A stretch of 64,000 bases of DNA. Source: Pleurocapsa sp. PCC 7327 (GTDB taxonomy: Bacteria > Cyanobacteriota > Cyanobacteriia > Cyanobacteriales > Microcystaceae). Shown here one piece after another: positions 16,517-25,791 of the stretch (position 1 is its first letter; each line of letters begins with the position of its first letter). The stretch covers positions 3,860,024 through 3,924,023 of the forward strand of contig NC_019689.1 in the NCBI RefSeq assembly GCF_000317025.1, in the 5' to 3' direction. Below the pieces are notes generated by a model. That model searched no databases and was not told the DNA's origin. It was given only the letters and a program-made list of their open reading frames with translations. Position numbers and translations under genes: made by a program.

Positions 16517-18940
16517 ATGCTTCAACCGCAATGGCAAATTTCACCCCTACAAAAAATTCCCTCCTGGTTTATTGAAGCCATTCGATTTTATACGCCTGGT
16601 TCAAACGGAAAGCATGCAGCGCAAATTCTATGGCAGCGGGGAATCCGAGAGCATCAACAATTAATCGAATTTCTCGATCCAAATGCCTATCGACCCACCA
16701 GTCCTTTTGCCTTTGGACAAGAAATGAAGCGAGCAATTCAACGTCTTTTAAACGCTCGCGAAAAAGGAGAAAAAGTAACAATTTGGGGAGACTTTGATGC
16801 GGATGGAATAACAGCCACTAGCGTTCTTTGGGAGGGATTGGGAGAGTTTTTTACCCAACACCAACAACTCAGTTATTACATCCCCAATCGCCTCACTGAA
16901 TCTCATGGTTTAAATTGTCCGGGAATCGATAAACTAGCAGCATCGGGAACGAAACTCATCGTTACTTGCGACACGGGAAGCACCAATTTAAACGAAATCG
17001 TTTACGCTAACCAACTAGGAATAGATATTATTATTACCGACCATCATACGCTTCCTGAAGAAAGACCTCCAGTTATTTCTATTATCAATCCCCGCTATTT
17101 TGCTAAAACTCATCCCTTATTTCATCTCTCTGGCGTAGCCGTTGCCTATAAATTAGTAGAAGCGCTTTATCAAACTTTACCCGATATTCCTCAACAACCT
17201 GTAGAAGAATTATTAGATTTAGTTGCAATTGGTTTGATTGCCGATTTAGTACAACTGAGTGGAGATTGTCGCTATTTAGCTCAAAGAGGTATTCAAAAAT
17301 TACAAGAACGATCGTCCTCAGGCAAAAATCAAAAGCCAACTCGTCCCGGTGTTGCTTTTTTATTAGAATTCTGTCAAAAAAATGGCGATCGCCCGACGGA
17401 TATTTCCTTTGGGTTAGGACCGAGAATTAATGCTGTCAGTCGCATTCATGGCGAGGCGAGTTTCTGCGTTGAATTACTTACCAGTCGAGATGCCAAACGT
17501 TGCAAACAATTGGCAGAAGCAGCAGAATTAGCCAATGCCCGTCGCAAAGCATTGCAAAAAGATGTTACCGAACAAGTCAAAAAGCAACTATCCCGCATTG
17601 ATTTATCGACTACAAGCGTAATAGTTTTAGAAGATTCTCAATGGCAAAGTGGCGTATTGGGATTAGTTGCAGGACAAATCGCTCAGGAATACAATCGACC
17701 GACAATTTTATTAAGTGTTGCCGAGAATGAAGAGAGGGAGACGGAGAGACAGGGGGACAAGGGAGAATTAATCCAAAATCCGCCGTTCTCCTTGAAGAGG
17801 TTCGAGGAGCGTGCGGCGGCTTCGCCAAAATCCAAAATTGCTAGGGGTTCTGCGCGTTCTGCTAACAATATTAATTTGTACGAGCTAGTGGAATCGCAAG
17901 CTCATTTATTACATCGATTTGGAGGTCATCCTTTTGCAGCAGGATTGAGTTTGCTTGCAGAAAATATTCCTTTATTTCGAGAAGCGATTGATTGCCAGTT
18001 ACGTCAAAAATACACAGACTTAGCTTTAAAGCAACCCATTATCCAAGCCGATTTAATCGTAACAGTTTCCGAGTTAGGGAAATCTCTATTCCGAGAACTG
18101 AAATTAATTGAACCTTATGGTATGGGAAATCCGGCCCCCAAATTATTAATTAAAAACTGTTGGTTTGAGAACGTTTGGCATCAAAATACTCAAGATTTTA
18201 GAGGGAAAAAAATCCCCTACATAAAAACAACTTTTAAAATTTGGGATGATTCAAGCTCAAATGGTTTTCCTGGAATGTGGTGGGGACACTATAAAGATGA
18301 AATTCCTTTAGAGCAACGTTGCGATGCAATTGTCGAACTTGACTTTAATCCCTATAAAAAACACTATGAAGTGCGATTAATTAATATCAGACAGAGTATC
18401 TCTTTGACAGAATTTAAAAGCAATTGCGCTGAAGACTCTTTGTTCGATCTCAGAAATAGCAAGAATTCTTGCGAGCTTAGAATTTCTAATTCACCATTTA
18501 AACCGATCAAAGATTGTCCTACGAGTTGGAATGAAATTCAGAAAGAATATCGAATTGCGATCGCACAAAAAGAAAAACTCGCTCTAGCTTATCAAGCGCC
18601 ACAGACAATCGATCCCCATCAAATTTGGCAACAGTTAATCGGTATTGCTAAATATCTAAATCGCACGGGTAAAACCATTACTCTAAAACAATTACAAGAT
18701 AAATTAGAATTGAGCGATCGCACCCTCGCCCTAGGTCTAGAAGCACTTTATCAGCTAGGCTTTAAGTGTCAAAAGCACGATAGTTTGGTACAAATACATT
18801 ATTGTTACTCCGAGATTTCTCAAGAAATAGAAATAACAATTACCCGATTCATAGAAACCGTCAAAGAAGAGCAATTTCAACGTCAATATTTTTATAAAAT
18901 TTCACTCTCAACTCTACAAGAAAATCTGATTTGTTATTAA
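16517..18940 (+). CDS. recJ: Single-stranded-DNA-specific exonuclease RecJ, with in-frame inserts
   Basis: RecJ degrades ssDNA 5' to 3' in recombination and mismatch repair. I use ATG 16517; a TTG two codons upstream is possible. Motif I FDADGITATS is near residue 93 and the DHH motif (ITDHHTLPEE) near residue 175. A conserved GLGPRINAVSRI block and the C-terminal HRFGGHPFAAGL block (DHHA1) are present. At about residues 404-448, between TILLSV and GSARSANN, lies a 40-residue segment whose DNA resembles spacer filler. At 18459-18472 a perfect 14-bp palindrome lies in the linker after the OB-fold region. The 807-residue length exceeds the 570-780 typical of the family, consistent with insertions. 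Confidence 0.93.
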   Translation: MLQPQWQISPLQKIPSWFIEAIRFYTPGSNGKHAAQILWQRGIREHQQLIEFLDPNAYRPTSPFAFGQEMKRAIQRLLNAREKGEKVTIWGDFDADGITATSVLWEGLGEFFTQHQQLSYYIPNRLTESHGLNCPGIDKLAASGTKLIVTCDTGSTNLNEIVYANQLGIDIIITDHHTLPEERPPVISIINPRYFAKTHPLFHLSGVAVAYKLVEALYQTLPDIPQQPVEELLDLVAIGLIADLVQLSGDCRYLAQRGIQKLQERSSSGKNQKPTRPGVAFLLEFCQKNGDRPTDISFGLGPRINAVSRIHGEASFCVELLTSRDAKRCKQLAEAAELANARRKALQKDVTEQVKKQLSRIDLSTTSVIVLEDSQWQSGVLGLVAGQIAQEYNRPTILLSVAENEERETERQGDKGELIQNPPFSLKRFEERAAASPKSKIARGSARSANNINLYELVESQAHLLHRFGGHPFAAGLSLLAENIPLFREAIDCQLRQKYTDLALKQPIIQADLIVTVSELGKSLFRELKLIEPYGMGNPAPKLLIKNCWFENVWHQNTQDFRGKKIPYIKTTFKIWDDSSSNGFPGMWWGHYKDEIPLEQRCDAIVELDFNPYKKHYEVRLINIRQSISLTEFKSNCAEDSLFDLRNSKNSCELRISNSPFKPIKDCPTSWNEIQKEYRIAIAQKEKLALAYQAPQTIDPHQIWQQLIGIAKYLNRTGKTITLKQLQDKLELSDRTLALGLEALYQLGFKCQKHDSLVQIHYCYSEISQEIEITITRFIETVKEEQFQRQYFYKISLSTLQENLICY

Positions 18941-19178
18941 GGCTAAAAGTTGGCAATATTTCTATTAAACTACATTGGCGATCGCTAATCTACTAATCTA
19001 AAAAGTCTAGCTAATTATCAAGTTAGAGAAAAATCAATCAATTAACTGCGTCACGACCCGCTTACCTGTGTTAAACTTTGGGCGTAAGAGTTATATTCGG
19101 CAATGCAGTTCGTTCTCCCTCTATTAGGTAACGTCTCTCCGAATCTAATTCTTGAAATTTTCCGTTCGGAGAGAGAGC

Positions 19179-19478
19179 ATGTCCATCTTTATTGGTAATT
19201 TACCTTACGAAGTTAGTGAAGACGACTTAAAACAAGTTTTTGCAGATTACGGAACTGTCAAAAGCGTAAGACTACCGATGGATCGAGAAACAGGTCGCGT
19301 TCGCGGTTTCGCTTTTGTGGAAATGGACACGGAAGCTGAAGAAACTGCGGCTATTCAAGCCTTGGATGGGGCTAAGTGGATTGGGCGTAGCTTAAAAGTT
19401 AGCAAAGCCAGACCTCGCGAAGATAAACGGTCGTCTTTTAGCGACAGAGGCAACCAGAAGTATTCTCGCCGCTACTAA
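19179..19478 (+). CDS. RRM-domain RNA-binding protein (Rbp family)
   Basis: The ATG at 19179 directly follows a purine-rich GGAGAGAGAGC site; the longer frame upstream lacks one. The 99-residue product is a single RRM with RNP2 (IFIGNLP, residues 3-9) and RNP1 (RGFAFVEM, about residues 42-49). A short basic tail rich in Arg, Ser and Tyr follows. Cyanobacterial Rbp proteins bind mRNA, and several are cold-induced or help position photosystem mRNAs at membranes. The about 240-bp leader upstream may hold control elements, but none is certain. A clear terminator follows. Confidence 0.93.
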   Translation: MSIFIGNLPYEVSEDDLKQVFADYGTVKSVRLPMDRETGRVRGFAFVEMDTEAEETAAIQALDGAKWIGRSLKVSKARPREDKRSSFSDRGNQKYSRRY

Positions 19479-19590
19479 GACTTTTCTTGGCGTACTAAAA
19501 ACCCAGAGTTTGATAATATATTCACTAAAAGCTGGCAGTTTGATTAGTACGTTTTTTATCGTAGCAGTATTTTTTTAAACTTCTCAATTG

Positions 19591-19622
19591 AACTCGGACA
19601 GTTGTTGCTCCGAGTTTTTTTT
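19591..19622 (+). terminator. Rho-independent terminator after the RRM gene
   Basis: AACTCGGA (19591-19598) pairs perfectly with TCCGAGTT (19609-19616), with a 10-nt loop, followed by an uninterrupted T-run to 19622. It lies 113 bp beyond the RRM stop codon. Confidence 0.85.
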
Positions 19623-19750
19623 AGTCAAACTGTTAAACTTGAAGTAATTTCGATAAGAAATCATTCCAATTAAAGATATCAATCTAAACTCGTTATTATA
19701 GAAAATAAAAAACTTTAGTAGCCGATCGCTATTAGGAGTCACTCAGACAG

Positions 19751-20107
19751 ATGACACAAACAACTCAGACCCAATCAAAAGGAATTCAACTGTCACAAGC
19801 AGCACTCAATCACGTTCTTAAACTGCGGCAACAACAAGGAAAAGACCTCTGTTTGCGAGTTGGCGTTCGTCAGGGCGGGTGTTCTGGCATGTCTTACATG
19901 ATGGATTTTGAAGACGTTAGTAAGATTACCGAACACGATGAAGTATTTGATTATGATGGTTTTAAGATCGTGTGCGATCGCAAGAGTCTTCTTTATCTCT
20001 ACGGTCTAATGCTCGATTACAGCGATGCCATGATTGGCGGTGGATTCCAATTCACCAACCCAAACGCTTCTCAAACCTGTGGTTGCGGTAAATCCTTTGG
20101 CGTATAG
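19751..20107 (+). CDS. IscA/SufA-type iron-sulfur cluster assembly carrier
   Basis: The 118-residue protein has the three conserved ligand cysteines: one in QGGCSGMSY and two in the C-terminal [10 protein letters not shown]. It belongs to the A-type carrier family that binds and transfers Fe-S clusters or iron. AGGAGTCACTCAGACAG precedes the ATG. It is probably monocistronic, with a TPR gene 100 bp downstream. Confidence 0.95.
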   Translation: MTQTTQTQSKGIQLSQAALNHVLKLRQQQGKDLCLRVGVRQGGCSGMSYMMDFEDVSKITEHDEVFDYDGFKIVCDRKSLLYLYGLMLDYSDAMIGGGFQFTNPNASQTCGCGKSFGV

Positions 20108-20207
20108 CCTCATTGGCTTTTGTTACCCCAATCGCTTATTCTTAGTAATCGGGACAAAACTTATTTGTCTCGATTACTTCAATACAAGCGAAAAAGACTG
20201 ACATCGG

Positions 20208-20630
20208 ATGACTGACTCGGCTACTTCCCTTCTAGAAAAAGGCATAGAACGCTACAAAGCTGGCGAAAAACCAGAAGATTTAATTCCTGTTTTTCAGGAT
20301 ATATGCGATCGCGCTTCCAAAAATGCAGCAGTGTGGTCGAGTCTAGCTTGGTTATATCTCTTAACCGATAAACCTAAGCTAGCATTAAAAGCTGCTCAGA
20401 AAAGCGTTAAACTCGATAGTAGAGCGCCACAAGCCCGCATCAACCTGGCCGTAGCCATGTTGGAGACGGGAACGGCAGGCGTTCGACAACACATTGAAGC
20501 AGTCCAACAAATGGTGTCACTCGACGCGCAAATCCGTCAAGATATAGAAGAAAATATTGAAGATGGGTTAACCAGAAAACCTGACTGGAAAAGCCTAGAG
20601 CGAGTCAAAAGCTGGTTGCTAACCTCATAA
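20208..20630 (+). CDS. TPR-repeat protein
   Basis: The 140-residue all-helical protein has tetratricopeptide-like units. WSSLAWLYLLTDKPKLALKAAQKSVKLDSRAPQARINLAVAML forms about one and a half canonical repeats. No signal peptide is seen. It is a probable protein-interaction adaptor of unknown partner. It is followed 23 bp later by the M48 peptidase gene, so they may be co-transcribed. Confidence 0.8.
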   Translation: MTDSATSLLEKGIERYKAGEKPEDLIPVFQDICDRASKNAAVWSSLAWLYLLTDKPKLALKAAQKSVKLDSRAPQARINLAVAMLETGTAGVRQHIEAVQQMVSLDAQIRQDIEENIEDGLTRKPDWKSLERVKSWLLTS

Positions 20631-20653
20631 ACTAAAGTATCGATCGAGCAGGT

Positions 20654-21529
20654 ATGGGATTCTCTAAAACGCAACTAATCGGTCTTAGGGCTGACGACTT
20701 TCGCCATCCCCTAGACCTACAAGCCACAACTGCACTCAAACAATTACCGGGACTAGATATGCTAGTTCGCAGTCTACTCGGTCCGGTAGCGGAACAATTT
20801 TTCTATCTCAACAATATCGCCTCTAGCATTCTCGTTGGGGAAAATCAGCTACCCCACCTGCATAAGCTACTGCTAGAAGCCTGTCAAATTCTCGACCTAG
20901 AACCGCCTCAGCTATACGTTCAGCAAAACCCCATTCCCAACGCCTACACCTTTGCTATGCGAGGGAAACAGCCTTTTATGGTCTTGCATACCTCACTAAT
21001 CGAAATGCTGACCCCAGAAGAAATTCAGGCAGTGATGGCACACGAGTTGGGTCATCTCAAATGCGAACATGGGGTTTACCTGACCCTAGTCAATATTGTG
21101 GTGTTAGCAGCAGGTTTGCTGCCAAGCTGGGGAACGGTTATCGCTCAGTCTTTAAGAGAACAAATGCTACAATGGGTCAGATGTGCGGAATTTAGCTGCG
21201 ATCGGGCTGCACTCCTAGCCATTCAAGACCCAAAGGTAGTCATGTCAGTGCTGATGAAGCTGACTGGCGGTTCTCCTACCCTTGCGCCTCAATTAAACTT
21301 AGATGCTTTTATCGAACAAGCTAGGGCATACGACGCTATTAGCGAAACCGAATTGGGTCAGATGCTCAAAACAGCTCAAACCGCTCAACTAACCCATCCC
21401 GTTCCCGTCCTGCGAGCTAGAGAAATCGATCGCTGGGCAAGCTCTCAAGATTATCAACGCTTGTTGCAACGTCGCCAAATAGAGTATAATCGAAAAGCCG
21501 ATCCCAAGGGCGGATGGCGAAATTGGTAG
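20654..21529 (+). CDS. M48-family zinc metallopeptidase; 3' end lies inside tRNA-Leu
   Basis: The 291-residue protein carries the zinc motif HELGH at about residues 130-134 and the third-ligand region (AEFSCDRAAL, with Glu about residue 179). One or two hydrophobic helices follow the motif (LVNIVVLAAGLLPSW), as in membrane-associated M48 peptidases of the HtpX/Oma1 group. Its last seven codons and stop lie within the first 22 nt of the tRNA-Leu gene. The residues GWRNW are therefore dictated by the tRNA acceptor and D arm. RNase P processing of the tRNA would cut the end off a common transcript. Confidence 0.9.
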   Translation: MGFSKTQLIGLRADDFRHPLDLQATTALKQLPGLDMLVRSLLGPVAEQFFYLNNIASSILVGENQLPHLHKLLLEACQILDLEPPQLYVQQNPIPNAYTFAMRGKQPFMVLHTSLIEMLTPEEIQAVMAHELGHLKCEHGVYLTLVNIVVLAAGLLPSWGTVIAQSLREQMLQWVRCAEFSCDRAALLAIQDPKVVMSVLMKLTGGSPTLAPQLNLDAFIEQARAYDAISETELGQMLKTAQTAQLTHPVPVLRAREIDRWASSQDYQRLLQRRQIEYNRKADPKGGWRNW

Positions 21530-21592
21530 ACGCAGCAGACTCAAAATCTGCCGCCCTCTAAAGGCATGAGAGTTCGAGTCTCTCTCCGCCCA
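21508..21592 (+). tRNA. trnL-CAA: tRNA-Leu (anticodon CAA)
   Basis: The 85-nt class II tRNA has acceptor arms GGGCGGA (21508-21514) and TCCGCCC (21585-21591). The anticodon stem is GCAGA/TCTGC with loop CTCAAAA, so the anticodon is CAA. It has a long variable arm (CGCCCTCTAAAGGCAT) and T-arm GAGAG TTCGAGT CTCTC. No CCA is encoded. It overlaps the M48 peptidase CDS by 22 nt on the same strand. Confidence 0.96.
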
Positions 21593-21880
21593 TCGTATTT
21601 TCAAAAATTTATTCAAGTTCGGGCTGGCGCGCGAAAACCCAGACCTCGTGCCCTTAGCTTTATTGTGTCATTGGTCATTCGTAAAAAAACAAAGGACAAA
21701 TGACGAAGGACTTAACAAATAAGGCAACGTCGGGCTTGAGGTGATAAATAAGTATTTATACCAACCGTAATTTTGCGGATACTGGCACAAAATTCCGCTT
21801 GCGTAATTCTGTAGTTTTACTGGAGATTTTTCTCCTTCATTCTGAAAAACTTGAATGAAAAGACTTGAGAAACTTCGGGT
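21593..21880. other. Spacer without a recognisable gene
   Basis: The spacer holds the tRNA 3' flank, a TTGGTCATTCGTAAAAAAAC..CAAATGACGAAGGAC string of the spacer-filler type seen elsewhere, and AT-rich sequence ahead of the next gene. I see no convincing promoter or RNA element. Confidence 0.4.
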
Positions 21881-22570
21881 ATGCGCGGGCAAACTAGATT
21901 GAGTATCAACAATAACGATGTCATCCTTTATCGCGTAGGCAGCCATTGGAGCGCTAAAGTAATCAATATCAATAAAGAATACGATGGGTTTGTTTCCAAG
22001 AAGACAGCGATCGCAATTCTGACCGATTTGTTACCTTATGTTTCTTGCGAAACGCATTTACTTCAAGAATTAAGAGAAATAACCCAGCAATACAAAAAAG
22101 ACAAACAAGCCAAAAAGCGATCGCGTCCGGTAAAACGCCCTCACGATCGAATTTTGAGCCAGTACGAAGATTCCAATGCCTATACCCAGATCGGTTTAGT
22201 ATTGCGCGAAATCAGTAGCCATGCGATCCTCGCTCAAAATGATGACGAAGCTCGCGATCTCATTTTGGAACATCTTGAGGAACTCGCTGAAGATGACGGT
22301 TTAAGTAGCGATTGCGCCTCGTTGTTATTTGATGCTCTCGACTATGCCGTTACGGATGCTCTAGGGTGGGATGCTTCAACGGTGATTCAGTTTGAAGACG
22401 AGCGTTTGGGCGATTTGGAAGCGAAATCCGATGAAATTTTTGAAAAAGCTAAAGCGATCGCCGACTCCAACATTTCTAGATTAATACGACGCTTTCCCAA
22501 TCTCGTCAGGGCATGCGATAGTTATGCTCAAGTTCATCGTTCTCGCATTCATCGGATTTGGGAAAGCTAA
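21881..22570 (+). CDS. Uncharacterised soluble protein, 229 aa
   Basis: The product is acidic in its second half and lacks signal or membrane segments. Residues 85-100 are strongly basic (KKDKQAKKRSRPVKRPHDR). A helical region with EEARD-like acidic repeats follows (NDDEARDLILEHLEELAEDDG). I do not recognise the family. It ends against a convergent aminotransferase gene with a shared hairpin in the 59-bp gap. Confidence 0.6.
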   Translation: MRGQTRLSINNNDVILYRVGSHWSAKVININKEYDGFVSKKTAIAILTDLLPYVSCETHLLQELREITQQYKKDKQAKKRSRPVKRPHDRILSQYEDSNAYTQIGLVLREISSHAILAQNDDEARDLILEHLEELAEDDGLSSDCASLLFDALDYAVTDALGWDASTVIQFEDERLGDLEAKSDEIFEKAKAIADSNISRLIRRFPNLVRACDSYAQVHRSRIHRIWES

Positions 22571-22574
22571 AGGC

Positions 22575-22626
22575 GCGAATTCCCCCGACTTAGCCGATGC
22601 TAAAAGTCGGGGCATGGGGAGTTCGC
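22575..22626. terminator. Long bidirectional hairpin between convergent genes
   Basis: An inverted repeat runs from GCGAA (22575) to TTCGC (22626). An inner arm (CCCCGACTTAGC/GCTAAAAGTCGGGG) is interrupted by small bulges. It fills the gap between two convergent stop codons and would work as a terminator in both directions, although no T-run is present. Its CCCCGAC...GTCGGGG form also resembles the terminal hairpins of TnpB-type elements, so it could be a solo end left by such an element. Confidence 0.55.
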
Positions 22627-22629
22627 ACC

Positions 22630-23784
22630 TCAAGCATTAGCAAACGCACTAGCCGCCGCCGCAACGCCAGCACCGGGCGAAAAGCTTTCATAGCCTAATT
22701 CAACCAAAGTCGCTTCTAGTGAGGCAATAGCGGCTAAAATATCGCGATCGCTCACAAATCCCAAGTGACCGATGCGGAAGATTTTCCCTTTGAGATGGTC
22801 TTGTCCGCCTGCTAGGGCAATATCGTATCGCTTTTTCATTACCGAGCGAATTTTTTCGGCTTCTACGCCAATTGGCGCAACTGCCGTGATGGCATTACTA
22901 GCCGCTTCGTCGGAGGCAAACAGAGGCAATCCCAGCGCCTTAATCGCCGCACGAGTGGCTTGCGTTAAGCGCCGATGGCGGGCGAAAATGTTCTCTAACC
23001 CTTCTGCTTTCATCATCTGCAAAGAAGCTTGCAGCCCATACATGAGATTCACGGGCGGCGTAAAAGGAGAGCTGTTTTCATCGGTTGCTTTCTTATATTT
23101 CTTCAGGTCTAGGTAAAACTTAGGAAGTTTGGCTGTTTCGTAAGCTTTCCAGGCTTTCTGGCTGACTGAAACAAAACCCAAACCTGGCGGAATCATATAT
23201 CCCTTTTGCGATCCCGAAGCAACGACATCCAAACCCCACTCGTCGATAGGAACGTTCGTCGCGCCCAAACTGGTAACGGCATCGACGATAATCAAACATT
23301 TGCCGTGGTTTTTGACGTATTGATTGATGGTTTCTAAATCGTTGAGAACCCCGGTGGAGGTTTCTGAGTGAGTGATGATAACTGCCTCGATCTGCTTTTG
23401 GGTATCGGCTGCTAATTTTTCGCGAAAGGCTTCTGGGTCGAGAGCTTTACCCCATTCGGCGGTAATTTCTTCTACCTGCAAGCCAAAAGCTCTGCTTATC
23501 TTCGCCCAGCGATCGCCGAATTTTCCGTTATTCCCTACCAAAACGCGATCGCCAGGACTCAAGAAATTAATAATCCCGGCTTCCATTGCCCCAGTTCCGC
23601 TAACGGTCAGCATCAGGACATCATTCTGAGTCTGGTGCAGCCATTTGAGATTTTCTGTCAATTCTGCTATAACTTTGCTAAAGTCGCCGCTTCGATGACC
23701 AATGGGATGCTTTGCCATCGCCAGCAAAACTTTTTCGGGGACTGGCGTAGGTCCCGGAATCATTAGCATATTTTTGTCTTCCAT
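22630..23784 (-). CDS. Pyridoxal-phosphate aminotransferase, alanine/serine-glyoxylate type
   Basis: The 384-residue class V (SGA/AGT) aminotransferase opens MLMIPGPTPVPEKVLLAMAKHPIGHRSGDFS, the family's substrate-binding N-terminus. The PLP lysine is in ASGSQKGYMIPPG (about residue 195). DAVTSLGA provides the Asp that contacts the PLP ring. In cyanobacteria this family handles glyoxylate from photorespiration; a homologue was once mis-called a soluble hydrogenase subunit. The minus-strand unit appears monocistronic. Confidence 0.92.
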   Translation of the reverse strand: MEDKNMLMIPGPTPVPEKVLLAMAKHPIGHRSGDFSKVIAELTENLKWLHQTQNDVLMLTVSGTGAMEAGIINFLSPGDRVLVGNNGKFGDRWAKISRAFGLQVEEITAEWGKALDPEAFREKLAADTQKQIEAVIITHSETSTGVLNDLETINQYVKNHGKCLIIVDAVTSLGATNVPIDEWGLDVVASGSQKGYMIPPGLGFVSVSQKAWKAYETAKLPKFYLDLKKYKKATDENSSPFTPPVNLMYGLQASLQMMKAEGLENIFARHRRLTQATRAAIKALGLPLFASDEAASNAITAVAPIGVEAEKIRSVMKKRYDIALAGGQDHLKGKIFRIGHLGFVSDRDILAAIASLEATLVELGYESFSPGAGVAAAASAFANA

Positions 23785-23982
23785 TCGATTATTCCTCTCT
23801 GTTGGCTCTCTAGATCGGTAACGAACCGTATTTCCCCAGCTTTTAAGTTAAGTAGCAAGCCCTTCATCTTATCCCATTTTTTTTCTCCGTGCAATCGCAC
23901 GAATGAGATACAGATATTCGTTGGCGTCAATCTCTACTATAGAAACAAGAATAGTTTGACTGCCAAATTGTTAATTGTTAAT

Positions 23983-24264
23983 TTAAGATTCCTCGTTCGG
24001 TTTTGTTTGAGTAGCTAGGAAATCCGGCGCTTTCTCTGGACGACCGCTATTGAGCGACCAACGATGCTCGAACGATACATAGGTTTGTTGACAGGTGGCT
24101 TCTAATTGTTTTTGTTGCGCGAAGGCTTTACGCAGAGTCGCAATCAGTTGCTGAACTTGGTCTCTTAGCACCGGGTTTTGATTGGCTGCAAATAAGGTTT
24201 GGCGTTCCAATAATTGCAGCAGCAATTCGTAGTGTATGTGAGAAGGAAGGGGAAGTGGTTCCAT
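23983..24264 (-). CDS. DUF5340-type small cyanobacterial protein
   Basis: The 93-residue helical protein opens MEPLPLPSHIHYELLLQLLERQTLFAANQNP, which I recognise from a small cyanobacteria-specific family (DUF5340). It has no membrane segment or known function. It is transcribed divergently from nothing nearby and lies between the aminotransferase gene and trpC on the same strand. Confidence 0.75.
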   Translation of the reverse strand: MEPLPLPSHIHYELLLQLLERQTLFAANQNPVLRDQVQQLIATLRKAFAQQKQLEATCQQTYVSFEHRWSLNSGRPEKAPDFLATQTKPNEES

Positions 24265-24420
24265 AAAACCTGCATCGGGTTAAAAAAGCCAGCAAGAATT
24301 ACAAATAATAGACTTGTAATTGAGCTGACCGATCTTCGGGCAACTATAAATCTTAACTTTCGCTTACTTATTGAAGTTAGCTAGGGGAAAAGCATTAGCT
24401 AGCCCTTGGTTAACTTTATT

Positions 24421-25305
24421 TTAAATAGTAAACAATGCCGCGATCGCGTCTTTGGGATCGGGTTGTTTGACGAGTGACTCTCCAATTAAAACGGCATCGG
24501 CACCCGCATTTTTGACTAAATTGAGATCGGCAGGCGCATGTAATCCAGATTCGCTCACCACTAAAATATCTCGCCGTTGCAGTTGTTCTCGCCTTGCTTC
24601 CAACAATTGGCAAGTCGTTTGCAAATCGACAGAAAAATTTTCTAAATTGCGATTGTTAATTCCGACTAAGCGAACGCCTTCGATCGCCAATACCCGATCT
24701 AACTCTGTCAAAGTATGGACTTCGACCAAAGCTACCATGCCCAAAGCGTTGATAATTTTGACAAAGTATTGCAAGTCCTTGTCGCTTAAAATGGCAGCAA
24801 TGAGCAAGACGGCATCCGCTCCCTTGCTGCGAGCGAGATAAATTTGGTAGGGATAGATAATAAATTCTTTGCACAGTAAGGGCAAATCGACTGCTTGACG
24901 GACTAGGGCTAGATTGTCAAAACTTCCCTGAAAAAACTTTTCATCCGTCAATACCGACAAACAACTAGCTCCCCCTTGTTGATAGGCAAGTGCAATTTCC
25001 ACCGGATCGAAGTCTTCGCGGATGACTCCTTTGCTGGGAGAGGCTTTTTTGACTTCTGCAATCAAAGCGGGTTGGGTTTTTCCCTGCTTGAGTGCGGCAA
25101 GGAAGTCATAAGGAGGCGGTAAATCTTGGACCTGCTTGCGCAACTCCAGTAGAGGCAATCGTTCGCGCAGGCGATCGACTTCTTTTTCTTTATGCCAAAC
25201 AATCTCCTCTAAAATATGCCGGGGGTCTCCATCAGGCACTTTAATGGTATAGCGAAGGCTTTCGACTTCAACAGCGGGATTTGGGGGTCTTCTTCTAATT
25301 TGCAT
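24421..25305 (-). CDS. trpC: Indole-3-glycerol-phosphate synthase
   Basis: The 294-residue TIM-barrel enzyme catalyses ring closure in tryptophan synthesis. Recognisable parts are [39 protein letters not shown] (catalytic Lys), [12 protein letters not shown] and [22 protein letters not shown] and [15 protein letters not shown] carry the phosphate-binding glycines. The about 35-residue N-terminal extension is usual for cyanobacterial TrpC. It is not in a trp operon here. Confidence 0.96.
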   Translation of the reverse strand: MQIRRRPPNPAVEVESLRYTIKVPDGDPRHILEEIVWHKEKEVDRLRERLPLLELRKQVQDLPPPYDFLAALKQGKTQPALIAEVKKASPSKGVIREDFDPVEIALAYQQGGASCLSVLTDEKFFQGSFDNLALVRQAVDLPLLCKEFIIYPYQIYLARSKGADAVLLIAAILSDKDLQYFVKIINALGMVALVEVHTLTELDRVLAIEGVRLVGINNRNLENFSVDLQTTCQLLEARREQLQRRDILVVSESGLHAPADLNLVKNAGADAVLIGESLVKQPDPKDAIAALFTI

Positions 25306-25471
25306 CGTTTTGAGTAAAGCGCGTTTGTTTGGACGGAAGCAACTCCCTAAAGTTTTGCGGATTTACGCCCTATTTTAGCTTTTGTCAACCCGATTCTCTG
25401 AGCTGCGATCGCAAAATACGCTATACAAAAAATGGATATTACATAAGAACAAGCGTTAGGAATTCCTCATT

Positions 25472-25729
25472 TTGTCAGAGCCAAAATCTTTGAATGTCTG
25501 GAACTATAAGCCTTGGTGGTGTCAGCCCTGGTCGATTTTACTAACTGGAATTTCGACTGTTGGCGGCAGCTGGCTGTTAGCCAAAAACCTTTGGATTACC
25601 GGGGGGTTATCCATTTCCGTTCTCCTGTGGTGGAGCTATTTTCTCATTCTCTATCCGAGACTGGTGGAAAAGGTATTCACGAGCAATTCTTCAACTGCTG
25701 AGCCTGAAACGAATCGCTTTGGATCTTAA
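25472..25729 (+). CDS. Small two-helix membrane protein (DUF6737-like)
   Basis: The 85-residue product starts at a TTG preceded by TAGGAATTCCTCATT. Conserved-looking WNYKPWWCQPWSILLTG precedes two hydrophobic segments (about residues 23-57). I associate this pattern with the cyanobacterial DUF6737 family, which has no known function. It lies 60 bp upstream of the SafE-type membrane protein gene on the same strand. Confidence 0.6.
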   Translation: MSEPKSLNVWNYKPWWCQPWSILLTGISTVGGSWLLAKNLWITGGLSISVLLWWSYFLILYPRLVEKVFTSNSSTAEPETNRFGS

Positions 25730-25791
25730 AATCGCGATCGCTTCTAAAAAAGTGTTAGTCAAAGTAGCATGAGATTAGTAGAAAAAAGTCA

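Noticed and set aside
22575-22626. Riboswitch between convergent genes
   Set aside because: The hairpin lies downstream of both genes, so it cannot be a leader element; termination or a solo element end is more likely.
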